Both the position numbers and the translations under genes were made by a program. Shown in pieces: positions 32,690 to 44,366 of a stretch of 64,000 bases of DNA. The first letter of the stretch is position 1; each line of letters begins with the position of its first letter. Under the pieces are notes generated by a model. It did not search any database and had not been told where the DNA came from. It saw nothing but the letters and a program-made list of their open reading frames with translations. Source of the stretch: Erodium maritimum. Its lineage: Eukaryota; Streptophyta; Magnoliopsida; Geraniales; Geraniaceae. The DNA lies in contig OY997591.1 in assembly GCA_963921825.1 (NCBI GenBank), positions 31,269,825-31,333,824 of the forward strand. The letters are read 5' to 3'.

Positions 32690-33875
32690 GCGCCGTTAGT
32701 CAGCATGACTCCTGCTGTCTCTGCGCGGTCTTCAACCGCTCACTCTTTGGCACGACCAACTCAGCTTTCTCTCGGTCCAGTTCCAGACCCAGTAACCTCT
32801 TATTTCTTACTTTTGCCCAGCACACGGGCGATCGACACGGCCTACCACACAACGCTTCGAACGGTGCCATCCTGATACTGGCCTGAAAGCTGTTGTTGTA
32901 GGCGAACTCGGCTAACCGCTCACGACACCTATCGTGACGTGCCCCCATTTCCACTGTGCAACCTGCAGTGGCTACAATAAGCCAGCGGGACGCTGTTGTT
33001 CGGCTCTCACCTGCCGACGAGTGAGGCATCGCGATACCAACTCCGCGACCGCTCTCCGCATCCCGCTCCACTAGACATGCCACCTGAGGTCGCGCTCCTC
33101 TTAGTGCTATTCACGTGCATTGTTAGACGCGAAAGTTGCGACTCTCGTAGCTCGTCGCCTCCGCCGTCACGCGGTATGTACAAACCTCCACGATACTGTA
33201 ACTCCCAATTAGTACAACGATCCCAGCCCTCGGCGTCCGTACCGCCAGCAACTAACTCCCGGATCCTGGTCGTCCACAAAACACCACCACAAACTGATTT
33301 AAGGACAGTCGGACTATACTTATTCATCAGGTCCAAGAACGCTGCAGGTGTGTTCGGTAGTTCAGAGTCATCACCCAGAACTCGTAATGTCCATAGCATG
33401 TCCGGAATGCAGTCCTTGCGACGTCCCCCTTCTCGGACTCGCAACTGGTAGTATCCGGATCGCAGGTCGATCTTCGAGAAATACGTCGACCCTCTCAACT
33501 GGTAGAGCAGGTCATCAATTTTCGGCATCGGGTATCGGTCATCCACCGTAACCCGGTTCAGTTTCCGATAGTCCCTGCACATTCGAAGCTGTCCACTCTT
33601 CTTCTCCACGAAGAGTGCTGGCGCTTCCCACGGCGATGTGCTCGGACGAATAAACCCCTTCTACCTAAATTCCTCGAGCTGACTCTTCAGCCCGGTCAAC
33701 TCGACTGGCGCGAACCTGTAAGGCACCATCGATATCGTTGTCGTTCCCGGCACCAGGTCAATCCTGAACTCCACCTCACGAGCTGGTGGCAACCCGCTCA
33801 CTTCCTTAGGGAAGACCTCGGGAAACTCGCACGCCACTCGCTGAAATTCTAGGCTCTGCACGGCCGATGCTTCCT
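32690..33875 (-). pseudogene. element C pol remnant
   Basis: Recognisable but broken. 33861-33661 carries the pre-RT region (VVCEFPEVF-like). 33609-33430 carries the RT start ([27 protein letters not shown]). Around 33290 the text jumps from the RT fingers to a segment matching the region just before the integrase ([13 protein letters not shown]). The FVDD box, the thumb and all of RNase H are therefore deleted. Near 32700-32920 integrase C-terminal pieces remain ([21 protein letters not shown]). Several frame breaks. Confidence 0.82.
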
Positions 33876-34410
33876 TTACTGCAGACTAGCTGACAGGAGA
33901 AATCCGCTCCTACTGCCCAGAATACACGAACCTTTCGTGTTGCCTGTTGACACCGTCACTCGTCGCCTGTAAAAGTCAATAATGACTTGGTACTTCGCTC
34001 GTCGATCCATTCCCAGGATCACGTCAAGGGGGTCATTTCGTGGGTATCCTTCCCACGGATACACGCACAAGCTCAGTCGCTGCTAAAACTCACGGACTCT
34101 CGCAGTCTCACTAAGACCTCGCTCCTCCACCGTTATCGTGCTTACCAACTCCGAACACACCCGAATCCTCGGGGTGAGGACTCGATCCAGCATCAGGGCT
34201 CTTGGGCCCTCTCTCGAACCTCCTGTACTGGTTCGCTTCTCTAACTCCGCAGGCATGACAGACCCTAGTCAACACCACCCCACCACCAACCGGCACGTCA
34301 CGAAGCAGGGGTGGACTCAACGGCTCTAAACTCAGCCCCAACCTCTCAGCACAACTCGACGAACAAACGAGTGTGATAACCCGGCATCCAATGAAACTGA
34401 CGTCCAAAAC
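33876..34410 (-). pseudogene. element C protease remnant
   Basis: Same three-frame layout as element A: CAERLGLSLEPLSPPL in one frame (about 34350), LDVILGMDRRAKYQVI in another (34070-33876), and ending SASLQ before a stop. The motif reads LGMDR where A has LEMDW. Because A and C share the same breaks, the damage predates their separation. Confidence 0.78.
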
Positions 34411-35472
34411 GGAAGCCGAACACCCACTCCATTAGTCGCCCTGGTAAGGTCTAGTGTAACCCTCACACGGTCCTCTAGGCATTACTTGTAACTTTCCGCA
34501 ACCAAACCAGTGTTCGCTACTCGTCACTTGCGGGAAAAGTAGTAAGGGGGATGAGCGTTATGCTCACCTCCACGGACACCCGTTCGATTATGGCATACTA
34601 GTAACGCACTAAAGACTTACCGATCTAGCCAGGGCAAACAACTACCTCAAAACCGGATGCCAAACGTCACACCGCTCACGCTATCAACAACTTAGTACTC
34701 GCTCCAGTAAGATAAACCTCGACACAGGAATCACGTCCTCGATTCAGTAAATCGCTATTGTTCGCAACCTCAAAACGGGGAACACGCTCTCAACTAAGCA
34801 AACATCATTGCCCACACTATTAAAACTTCAATTGTAATAATACATAAGCGAACCCTCAAATAAACCGCACAAACGCACACTAAGCCGCGCAACGACAAAC
34901 CTAACCGTACAACGAAACAACCATCAAAAGTTGAGAACGGCTCACTGGACCAGGCCGGTACACGACCCCTGCCATGCCACTCTCCGGGCCAGTAACCTGG
35001 CCGGGACGTGCCCCCTACCGGGCCGGAACCCAAAACTTGCCGGGCCCCTTACCAGGCCGGCGCCTAATACCTACCGGACCCCTTACCGGGCCGGCAACTA
35101 AAACGTCCCAAACCACCTACCGGGCCAAACAGTGACCCCGATAATGTAGCGGTAAAGATTTCGCCCTACTTACACCCGCTATGTCTACCCTAGGGCATTC
35201 GTAACTTTCCCGGCTAATAGCGACCCGTACACAAGTACGTCGCAGACAATGACCACCAAACACATAACATAGTTACGGTAAATCAAGATCGACCTCAAAC
35301 ACAAGCCAACTCGGCCAAAAACACATAATCACACGACCGCCGCTCACCGGTCAACCAAAGACGAACCTTGCCCACCGGGCCAACCAAAATCAAACATACG
35401 CCCACAGGGCTAATCAAAGTCAAACACAAACGCCCACGGCGTCAAACAGAATCAAGACCCACCCACTGGGCG
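34411..35472 (-). other. element C leader
   Basis: Aligns with the leader of A (about 14991-16085), including the leader hairpin at 34552-34566 and the ACCGGGCC-rich part (about 34975-35125). As in A, no gag lies between leader and PR. Confidence 0.75.
34552..34566. promoter_or_regulatory. leader hairpin, element C
   Basis: TGAGCGTTATGCTCA followed by CCTCCACGGA, same as in A and B. Confidence 0.6.
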
Positions 35473-36249
35473 AACCGGTCGGCCGCCGGCGAGGGCGGCG
35501 TCGGCCGGGGCCTAACCGTAGAGAAAGGGACGGTGGCGTGGCCGGCGACGGGAAACTGGACGGAGAGGGGGAAGGTGGACGGTCGGTGGCGAGATGGGGT
35601 TCGAAGGGCTCAGCTCCGTTCTGAGAGGGAGACGGTGGCGGTGGGCACGGAGGAGGGGTTTACGGCGGAGGCCGTGACCGTGGCTGGTGGTGGCACCGTG
35701 GCTGGAGAAGACGGGGGCGATGGCCGTCGTGGTTGGACGGAGGAGAGGACGGCGTCGAAGGGGAAAGGGAGGTCGGAGATCGGGAACGGCGGCGGCGGAC
35801 GTGAACTGGAGAGGAGGGAGGACGATGGTGGCCGGATTCGGGAGCTGTGGCGCCGGCGACCGGAGTTGAGAGAGGGAGATGAGGGAGGAAGGTCGGGTGA
35901 GGGTGTGAGGGAAGAGGGAGGTTGGTGAAGCCGGTTTCCGGCGAGGTGAGACGGCGATGGGAGTTGGGTCGGCCGGACTGAGACGAGAAAGGGAGAGGGA
36001 GAAGTTGTGAGGAGAGAGAGAGGGGCGTGGGGGTTGGCTGCGCAGGACGAAGGAGAGGACAAAAATGCAGAGAAGAAACCCTAAAATGGGTTTATATAGT
36101 TGGGCTTTGGGCTTGGTTTTGGCTGATTTGGGCCTGGACTTGACCGGCCCAGTCAGCTCACTTCCTTTTTTTTTACACAAAAAAAACTCGTTCCTAACCT
36201 CGACGTTATTATTTAATAATTTAAACGTTAAGTTTTTCTCGGTCTTTAC

Positions 36250-36250
<1 letters not shown>
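35473..36250 (-). mobile_element. element C 5' LTR remnant
   Basis: Matches 31714-32518 with scattered substitutions and small indels, so C is much older than A. Ends CTTTACA at 36250. Contains the TATA box at 36090-36099. Confidence 0.88.

Positions 36251-36294
<44 letters not shown>
36251..36294. repeat. (AAT)n microsatellite, right part
   Basis: Continuation of 29258-29304 across element C. Confidence 0.95.
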
Positions 36295-36295
<1 letters not shown>

Positions 36296-37819
36296 TAATT
36301 TTCTATTTTTATTTTTATCATTTTATAAATGGAAATAATTATTTAATTTTATTTTTTTAACTAATATTTTTACTTAATTTTCAATAGTTATTTTAGTATT
36401 TAATATTTTATTTTAACTAGTTCTATTTTTCATTTTAATTAATCACTTTTATTAGACATTTTAGTTTTCATTATATTTTATTTTTAAATTAAGAAAATAA
36501 ATGAAAAATAAGAAAAAATGGAAGATTGAAAACTGAAAACCCTAGAAATAGAACGACCAAAACTGGAAATCCTATCGACGACGTCAATCTTCTGGCCTTT
36601 CTAAGCTCGAGCCTCTCCAGAAGTGGAGAACTCACCGCTGAAGAATCAAACCCCCAAATCTAGAGGGGAAAGAAAAAATAAGATACGAGATTGAAAATAG
36701 GTGACTAGAGGACTGAGATTTCCATATTTCACTCCTAGATTTCACTAAAGCTCCAGTAGTCTTGTTTATGGCTAGAGGAGATCAGGTGAGCTTTCCAGAT
36801 TCGGGACTGGGTAGAGGAAGAAAACTTCGCGTGGTGACCTGGATCAGAAGCACCTGAGGTGGAGGTGTGGGTGTGCGTATGGCGAGGTGGAGGTATGGGT
36901 TTTTTGGGGAAAGAGAGTAGGTAAAGTGTCAGGGCCGTAAACGATGATGGGTTTGAAGGATCTGTTGAAGGCTTTACTTACCTTGGCCCAAGTGAAGAAG
37001 CAACCAGCCCAAGCCCAGTCGTAGAGAGGAAGAGGCCAAGCTACGCTGACGTTGTGCTTTTGGGTCCACGACCACGACGTTGCAATGGAGAAGACAAGGA
37101 ACTGTAGCAGAGCAGGGTTGAATCGCAGAAGAGGATCACGTCAGGTTAACGTTGTTGATGTATTTGTAATGCTAAGGTAGTTTCATTTTCAGTATTGAGA
37201 ATTGTGTAGAGAACCTTGAAGCAAGGTAAAGCTCTAAGCTTGAAGCAAGCTTAGAGTGGACTCTGCATTTTCTCTTCTAGTTTCAATTCCAAGTGATTCT
37301 TATTTCATTGTTGTTCCAAATATTTGCTTCCTCATAAAGAGATGGAGAAGATGAGGAAGAGTAGAATGGTGTTCACAGAGGACAAATGAGGTCTTACTCC
37401 GACGAAAATGGCGTGATTTAAAATGATAGATATATCTTTTTAAAATACAATGATTGTTTTGTAAATTTGAAAATGAATCTGGATGACATTTTCGTAAAAT
37501 TTTGAAATCTAGATGAGATATTAGGATTTTAAATGGGAATACATTTTCATCACTTAAAAAAACTAACAATTTTTTTAACAAATGATGTAACGATGTTAAC
37601 TGATGTCAAGTTCTGTGTAACCTTCTGTAATTTCCAAATATATGCACAACCATTTATAAATAGTGTATGGCATTATGTAGGTTTTCGTAATCATCCCTAA
37701 GAATTATTTAAAAAAATTGAAAATGATTTTTTAAAATAATTAAATGGAAATTATTAAAAAATCAAAGTTAAAGATTTTACTAACTATTTAAGAAATTAAT
37801 AATATTACTAAGAATTTAT
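36295..37819. other. spacer, nothing recognised
   Basis: AT-rich at both ends with a more GC-balanced middle (about 36590-37150). Frames are short and without motifs. A fragment of an old gene or element cannot be excluded. Confidence 0.4.
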
Positions 37820-38045
37820 TACAATATTAATAAATTAATGATGAAGGGGTAAAATAGTATTTCAACTCATAAGGATAACTAAATTTCAAATGCAAAAGGG
37901 TAAAACAACCATTTCACATCCTTTGGTTTTTTTTCCTAACAAACGACGATTACCAAAACATATAGACCATCATTGAACATTTTGAAACGCAATGGTACTA
38001 AAGGTGTGTTACCAATACATAATGGGTATAAAAGTTAATTAAGCA
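37820..38045. repeat. dispersed AT-rich repeat, copy 3 (uninterrupted)
   Basis: The reverse complement matches the two halves flanking element A. It gives the pre-insertion form, with a single TGAAC (GTTCA on the other strand) at 37974-37978. Confidence 0.65.
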
Positions 38046-38063
38046 TAAAATATATGAGGATAA

Positions 38064-39090
38064 ATCGGCTAGAAACCCATTTTATCCTAAAAACTGTGAG
38101 AACACATCTTAGCCAAACACACTTAAAATCCAACATTCACTATGATCCACATCATCACCCCAATCCCACTCAAATTCACGCCACTTTCATCTTCACTCAC
38201 ACAAGTAAGGGAATAATTATAATAGCATAGTGACATGTGGACAAGTGTCCCTTTTTTCTTAAACAATTCGTTAATTTAATCATTCTCGCTTCGTTTCAAC
38301 TTCGATTAGCTTCAACTTGCGCCAACATTTTTATTTTTCCAATGACTTTCAATCAAGATCAATGATGAATATATTTTGAAGCACGAAAAAAAATTATATC
38401 GCGTGATAAAACTATTGTTGAGTATTGATAAATCTTCACTAATAAATGTTTCATATCGGAGTGATAAAACTAGTGTTCGATGTTCATAAGACTAGTGTTT
38501 AGTGTTGATAAAAGTTATATGTTGGGGTTGATAAAACATGTGTGTTGAAGTGATAAAAACCAAGTGATAAGGTGATAAAACACATGTAATGTGGTGATGA
38601 ACCTAGTGTTTAATGTTGATAAAAGTAGTATTCAATGTTGATAAAAACACATGTGATGAGGTGATATAAAAACAAGTGATGAGGTGATAAAAATCATGTT
38701 TAGTTTTGAAAAAATGAGGTGATAAAACTAGAGTTTTGTGTTGATAAAACTAGTGTTTAGTATTGACAAAAATCACCCAGATATAATTTTTTTAAATCAG
38801 TCTCGAAATAATTTTTTTTTCGTCCTTCAAAATATATTCATGATTGATCTTGATAGAAAGCCCTTTAAAAAATAAAATATTGGCCCAAGTTTGAAGCCAA
38901 TCGGAGTTCAAAAAAGTGGGAAAAATTAAATTTGTGAATAGGTAAAAAAATATGGTAGTTTTACTAAAAAGCCCTTACAACTTACAAAAAATTGTTGTGT
39001 TTTTGCAGTCAACAACTCAATTACATCTCATCCATCCATTTATGAAACGGATGGCTTGGATGGGTTCTCACGGTTTTTAGGTTAAGTTTG
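38064..39090. mobile_element. non-autonomous element with inverted termini
   Basis: CCTAAAAACTGTGAGAACAC at 38086-38105 pairs with its inverted counterpart at 39062-39081 with about two mismatches over 23 bp. Weaker similarity extends outward. The interior (38410-38770) is a cluster of TTGATAAAACTAGTGTTTAG-like units. No transposase and no clear target duplication, so the superfamily is not assigned. Confidence 0.55.
38410..38775. repeat. GATAAAAC-type degenerate short repeats
   Basis: About 15 loosely spaced units built on GTGATAAAAC and ACTAGTGTTTAGTGTTG, roughly 20-30 bp apart, inside the inverted-terminus element. Confidence 0.7.
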
Positions 39091-40254
39091 GTTGCTATTT
39101 GATTTTTTCTCTAAAATATAGACCATTACATTTGGAAAATTATGGTCTTGTTGAAATTTTTGAAACTAAATGTTATCTTCATTAGAATCATCGTCTTCAC
39201 CAACATGTTTGTTGTCTACATCATAGTCCTTCTATTTTTCTCCACTCAAATAAATGGTTCAAACTCTCGGGGATCCGACATTTCTTCGTCAAGCAACACA
39301 TAAGACGAAGAACAATGGGGAGACGGTAGAAGAGGGGGAGACATTTGTACCACCGCTCCATTCTTTCAATACATACCAGGGTAAGGACAACGATGGGTCT
39401 GAATAAGGAGGTAGAGATTCATCAATGGGGAGAACTTCTTCTTCATAAAGGGGTTCTTCTTCTTCAGCAAAAAAAAAATGAATGCGTTCTTCAGGGTGAT
39501 CGTAAGGAGACCATGGATACCAACTACCATAGGAGCGTGAAGAAATAGAAGTAGGTGAAGACATTTGTACCAACTACCGCTTCACCCTTCCGATGAATAC
39601 CAAGGTAGGGACAATGGTGGGTGTGAATAGGGAGATATAGATTTATCAACGGGAAGCACATCTTCTTCAATGTAGGTGCTCTTCTTCTTCAGTAGAAAGA
39701 AAAACATTTTTTTTCTTTCGAGTGCCCGTGAGAAAGAGGAAGAGGTACGATAGGAGAAAACCATGGATACCAATTATCGCAGGAAGTTGAAAATGAGTAT
39801 CATAATGACTCTCATTCACTAAAACTGAATGAACACTCGTCAGAATATATTTTCGTAATATGTTGAAAAATAAAAGTAGATAGAGAAGTATAATTTCACA
39901 GAGGTACTGAGTGTTTTGAGACATGGAGTTGATGATTCATAACATCTATAAGAAAGTCGTGATGAGGATTATTGAGACATGAATGAGTGTTTTGAGACAT
40001 GGATTTGATGATTCATGCGACCGATTGCATTGTTTCAGACAATAAGAGTACTTGTGGACGATGAGTATTGATGAGGACTTTCAGATGTTGTTTATGCTTT
40101 GTAGCTGCCACACGTTGGCCATTCCAGACTAGGATTCCCATAGGCTGACCCGCTAGTGGGGATGGAGGAACTCCCATAGATCAGGAAGGGGGCAGCGATG
40201 GAGATTGTGGGAGATCCCCAGGGGACGACGACGACGGCGACGCCGGGAGGGGGG
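39091..40254. other. spacer with a 220 bp tandem duplication
   Basis: Two diverged units start at 39341 and 39561 (ACATTTGTACCA...), and each covers a CCATGGATACCAA block near its end. The minus-strand frame 39573-39289 is acidic, with EEEEPLYEEEVLP. I do not recognise a family. A CGACGACGACGGCGACG stretch lies near 40225-40242. Confidence 0.5.
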
Positions 40255-40691
40255 TGATGAGTGGGGATGCCTTAGGGTCGAATCCTTCTTTTAACGTGCA
40301 TCGGGACATGGTCATCAAGAAATATATAAACGGTTAAGTACTGATCGAACTCACAGGGAGTAGAGGTATCACTAGTATTTTGCTAAAACCTGGGGACGTG
40401 GGTTGTCACTTCCACATCCCCGAAAAGGAAAGTAAAGGGCAAAAAGGTAAAAGGTTTGTTCCCGCTCCATTAGACCTCCGATCGGCCTCGTTCTTGCGCC
40501 AATAATTTTCTTTTTTCGTGGCCTACAAAACAAGATCAATCATGAATATTTTTAGAACAGTTGAAAATATCGACTAAAAACGAGGTTTTGCGCGGTTATT
40601 ATTAAACGCTAAAAATATAAAAACGAGCACAAACAAAGTAAAAATATAGGGGGAAATGGTTTAATTAACTAGGATAAATTTACGCTCATCA
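40255..40691 (-). mobile_element. element H left LTR (internally deleted)
   Basis: Starts TGATGAGTGGGGATG and ends TTTACGCTCATCA. Its two halves match the outer parts of the 44367-55870 copy; about 2 kb of the middle is missing. Confidence 0.82.
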
Positions 40692-40706
40692 AGTTCCCCC
40701 ACACTT
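40692..40706 (-). promoter_or_regulatory. element H polypurine tract
   Basis: The minus strand reads AAGTGTGGGGGAACT directly before the LTR start TGATGAGCG. The adjoining GCTCGCCCTCGAG is a typical companion in plant Tat/Athila elements. Confidence 0.8.
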
Positions 40707-41065
40707 AAACCTTGCTCGCCCTCGAGAAAAATAAAATAATACTAGATAAGTATCAAGGTAAACCCGGCGATATAAAATTCCCTAGGCAGATCTTGGCAGC
40801 TCCGGATTATTGAAAGAAATAAAAGATGCATATGCTGACTCAATTAATCGGACTAAAAGATCTCATGCTAATGCACAAGCAAATAAAAGACAAAAAATCT
40901 ACAAATATTGGCCTAGATTTCGTTAATGGAGTTAAATTTTCCTCATCATTTCTATCCACTTTCCGCTAACCATTATTTACTTTTTGTAGATTAAGAGTGT
41001 ATATGTGTGGTGGTATACAAAATGAAATGAAATGAAATGACTAGAAAATTTTCAAGCCTCCCTAT

Positions 41066-42160
41066 TAGGGGTGAGCAAATAACTCTTAGGTCCGAGCCCG
41101 CCCGCAAATCCGCCCGGCCCGAGACCTGATTCTAATATACCCGCGGATGTATGGATTGGATATAGATAGAAAAATATGAAAACCGCATTTTATTGGGCGG
41201 ATTTCGGGTCGGAAGCGAATAATCCACGGATTATCCGATCCGCCCGATTATGTATCACTTAATATGAATCTATAATCTTAACCGTTCATTTCCTATGATA
41301 TTTTGAAATATTGGCCATGATTCTTACATGTGGCTTAACACACACCACCCATTACTACCTACCACACATACATTAAATCTCTCACACACACCACTAATTC
41401 TCACGGTCAACACCACTCCCACTCACAACATCAGATCTTCTCATTCACTCTCAGTGCATCACTCATCCTCTCACAAGTCACAACATCATCACGCTCATAA
41501 ATCACAATATTATCTCACCCACAACCCTCAAAACATCATCTTACCCGAACAGATCTTCGAGCCTCTTCCTCTTCCTTTCAGAATGAACAAACCCCACATC
41601 CCTTCACATGAACACCTCTCTAGCGGCTTCCTATTCCTTTTGGCGGTGGCCACAATCGTCTGTTTCTCACCCGAACAAAACTCTGGAGGCCTTCTCTTCT
41701 TCTCGAATCTCGACAGTGACCATCAACGAAGATCTTAGGGGAAGAGATCATAGATCTGCTCTTAGGTCGTGCCCACTCAACGCCACCATGAACACACTGA
41801 TATTTTTGATCTTCCTTTGGCTTTATTTCCCTGTTTCTCTAGCCCGTTCTCAACGTCGACTTCCTCCCCAAGACCCCATCTTCGTTTTCCTCTATCTTCA
41901 TCTCTGATTTCATTTGGCTAGGGTTCTCTACTTGAGTTGTGTGTCAGAGTGGTTAGGAAGGAACAATTTTAATATTTGATATATGTATTTACGGGTTTTC
42001 GGTTTTAGACCTGATCCGCTCGATATTCGATCGGTCGGATCCGTTCATGATATATAGATCCGATGGGCGGATTTGAAGTTAGACTTAACCGATCCGCGAA
42101 TTTGCGGGCGGATTCAAGTACGTGCGGGTCGGGCCGGATACCCGCCCATGCACGCCCCTA
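41066..42160. mobile_element. non-autonomous hAT element
   Basis: Ends TAGGGGTGAGCA (left) and TAGGGGCGTGCA (right, inverted) match at 10 of 12 positions. It is flanked by a perfect 8 bp duplication CTCCCTAT (41058-41065 and 42161-42168). Subterminal GC-rich CCCGCCCG phrases occur in inverted orientation at both ends. 1,095 bp, no transposase. A + strand open frame at 41788-41907 begins MNTLIFLIFLWLYF, which looks like a secretory signal and could be captured host sequence, but it ends after 39 codons. Confidence 0.9.
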
Positions 42161-42827
42161 CTCCCTATCATCATTTAGCCCTTTTCGCTCTTGGCCCTAA
42201 CATATTAGTATTACGAATCAAGAGCATGCATAGACTCATTCCCAACTCACACGATCGGGTGTTGTCATAGAATTACATTGCCTTGGGACTATGTGGATTA
42301 TAAACCCATCTAGTTCCTTTATGAGTCAAGTGGTAGATCAAAGTTTTGTTTGGTTTTTTCGATTACGAGTAGAAAAATTTAGATCACTAAGATAGGTTGG
42401 GGGTTCATCTTTTATTACTCTTTGAGAGGTTCTGGGTGTGAGGCTCAATCTTCATGCGAACCACCACACCTCACACCTTTTCCCAAACAAACCTTTTATT
42501 AGATCCTCTTTCCCCGGTACTTATACTTAATTTCCCGTGCATAGTGTGTGTGATTTTGAAAATTTGGTACCACAAACGCACAATGGGACTAACCACTTGA
42601 ACTTGACTAGATTCATAACTTACTAAAACACAAATTTTGATCCCTCAACACTTTCTCAATGTAACAAGTGAAGTAAGTCTACTGACTCTTAATTAAACCC
42701 GTTATATGCAAAAACCAAGATAGAATAAGGCTGGTGATGATAAAGAGAATTGAAAAGTTCGACATAATCTAGCATCTCATATTCATTTCGTACCCGAATA
42801 AAAAAATAAAACATGAACACAATATAC

Positions 42828-43925
42828 GGTTTCTTTTTTTTAATAGGCCAAGAAATTTTATAAAACCTCCATTTCAAAGCATGAAATAGGAGGGAAGCAA
42901 CAACCAACACTTACAAAAGATGAACTAATACAAGATGAAGTACCAAAAATCTAAATAATTACAAGATAGCGAACAAAAACATAACTCAACAGGGGATATG
43001 ACTGAATTGATGAGGGATTGAGGTGATGAGATGAATCCGGAGTTGAATATGCAACAAAACCAACCTTCAGGAGCTTTAACCAAGTACTGGGGGATCAAAT
43101 GAGCTTGTGATCCATGTTGTGCCAATGTTGTAAATCTGAAAAGGTAGGTGAATGTCTAAATAATTTTGAACAAGAGAGTCAAGTCCCAGAGAAGTAAGAT
43201 TGAAGGAGAGAAATGATGCAGATCCTCCCTTGAGACAATGCAAAAAGAGCTGCAACTGAATTATGAGCTTGAAATGAGGAACCAGAAACAAAAGAGCCCT
43301 ACAAGATAAGAAGCAAAGCAGGTCTAAGCAGGACTGAAAGAAGAAGACCAGTCTCAAAAAAGCCCTACAAGGTAAAAGAACAAGGGCAAGGGCAAATCAA
43401 ACACTCAAACCTAGGAAAAAAACTACCCTCACAAGAAAGACAGCAAGAAGGACCCACACACCAAGGCTTGAGAGGCCAACCTATAGTTAAAACCCAAGGA
43501 ACCTCACCAGACCTCACCACCACTCCCCAAAACCACCCAACCCCCCCCCCCCCCCCCCCCCCCGCCCAAGTAAAGAAACAACAGCAGAACAGTAACATGA
43601 GAAGGCTTGAATCAGGAGGAGAGGAAGCTTGGGGTCCAAGCAAGTTGTCTTAAACACAACTTTTGGATCTGTAATCCAGGATTGGAGAGTGAAATCATAC
43701 ACAGAGTTGAAGGAAATATACGATTTCTTAACATTACCAACAGTATATCCTCCATTCATTCATGAAACCGCAAATGATGACAAGAAATCTACTCCAGGCT
43801 TACACATGTTGGCTAAAATTACTTACCCAAGGTTTATACACAAAATAAGACTCATAACAAAAATATACTTTTTAACTCTAAATGCAAGACAAACAACTTA
43901 AATACCCTTTATGCTTATAATCAAT
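42828..43925 (-). mobile_element. possible retroelement insertion with poly(A)-like end
   Basis: A T-run (about 42831-42841) on the + strand would be an A-tail of a minus-strand insert. The sequence beyond it resembles a plant LINE 3' region in composition, but no defining motif is visible. It includes a C23 tract at 43541-43563. Boundaries are estimates. Confidence 0.35.
43541..43563. repeat. poly(C)23 tract
   Basis: Twenty-three consecutive C residues preceded by CCACCCAA. Seen from the minus strand it is a G23 run. Confidence 0.9.
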
Positions 43926-44345
43926 CCCCTCCCCCACACTTAGTTGTTGGATAAGGTGACACGCATTCTCACGAGTCCACAGATAAATGATGCACGGAAA
44001 TGCTCAAACAAGATCCTAAATCTCTACAGCATGGCAAATCCCAACATGCATCATTTAATTTAGAGTAGTGATCTTAAACTTTTAAACTCTGAGGGATTAG
44101 AAATAATGCCCCTATTAATGTAGACGCTGCAATTGGACTTCTATTGAGAAGCACGAGGATTATCCTAATTGCAAGTCAAGTGAATCAAGAGGTTGCCTTC
44201 TTGAATTCTCTAGGTGATAATTCTGCTCCATATATCAACGAATCAACTCCTCCAATCACCTACAAAAGAGGCAAAAAAACATGAGATATCAAAAGGGTAA
44301 TTAAGCTAGCTAAAAAGGTGCCAAAATACTAATGACGCTTGTTAC

Positions 44346-44363
44346 TCCCCGACAACGGCGCCA
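44346..44363 (-). promoter_or_regulatory. element H primer binding site (tRNA-Asp type)
   Basis: The minus strand reads TGGCGCCGTTGTCGGGGA, one base different from the widely seen plant Athila/Tat primer site. It is separated from the LTR start at 44367 by 3 nt. Confidence 0.85.
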
Positions 44364-44366
44364 TCT

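Larger units (their letters stand above)
29305..36250 (-). mobile_element. element C: decayed gag-less gypsy element in the AAT tract
   Basis: Minus orientation. A complete 3' LTR (29305 to about 32518), broken pol, broken PR, a leader matching that of A, and a 5' LTR reduced to its outer 778 bp (35473-36250). The inner part of the 5' LTR and the PBS are deleted: the leader phrase CCCACTGGGC (35463-35472) joins directly to LTR-internal sequence. Flanking ATAAT occurs on both sides but is not independent evidence, because the target is an AAT repeat. Confidence 0.85.
40707..44345 (-). other. element H interior, non-coding, with insertions
   Basis: No gag or pol can be read. About 375 bp lies left of the hAT insertion, about 660 bp between it and the next insertion, and about 420 bp right of that. 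This is the arrangement of a LARD/TRIM-like non-autonomous derivative. Confidence 0.6.

Noticed and set aside
41328-41738. A 136-codon His/Thr-rich frame inside the hAT element
   Set aside because: Composition follows the CA-rich DNA; no domain. Only the possible captured leader downstream is kept as a weak observation.
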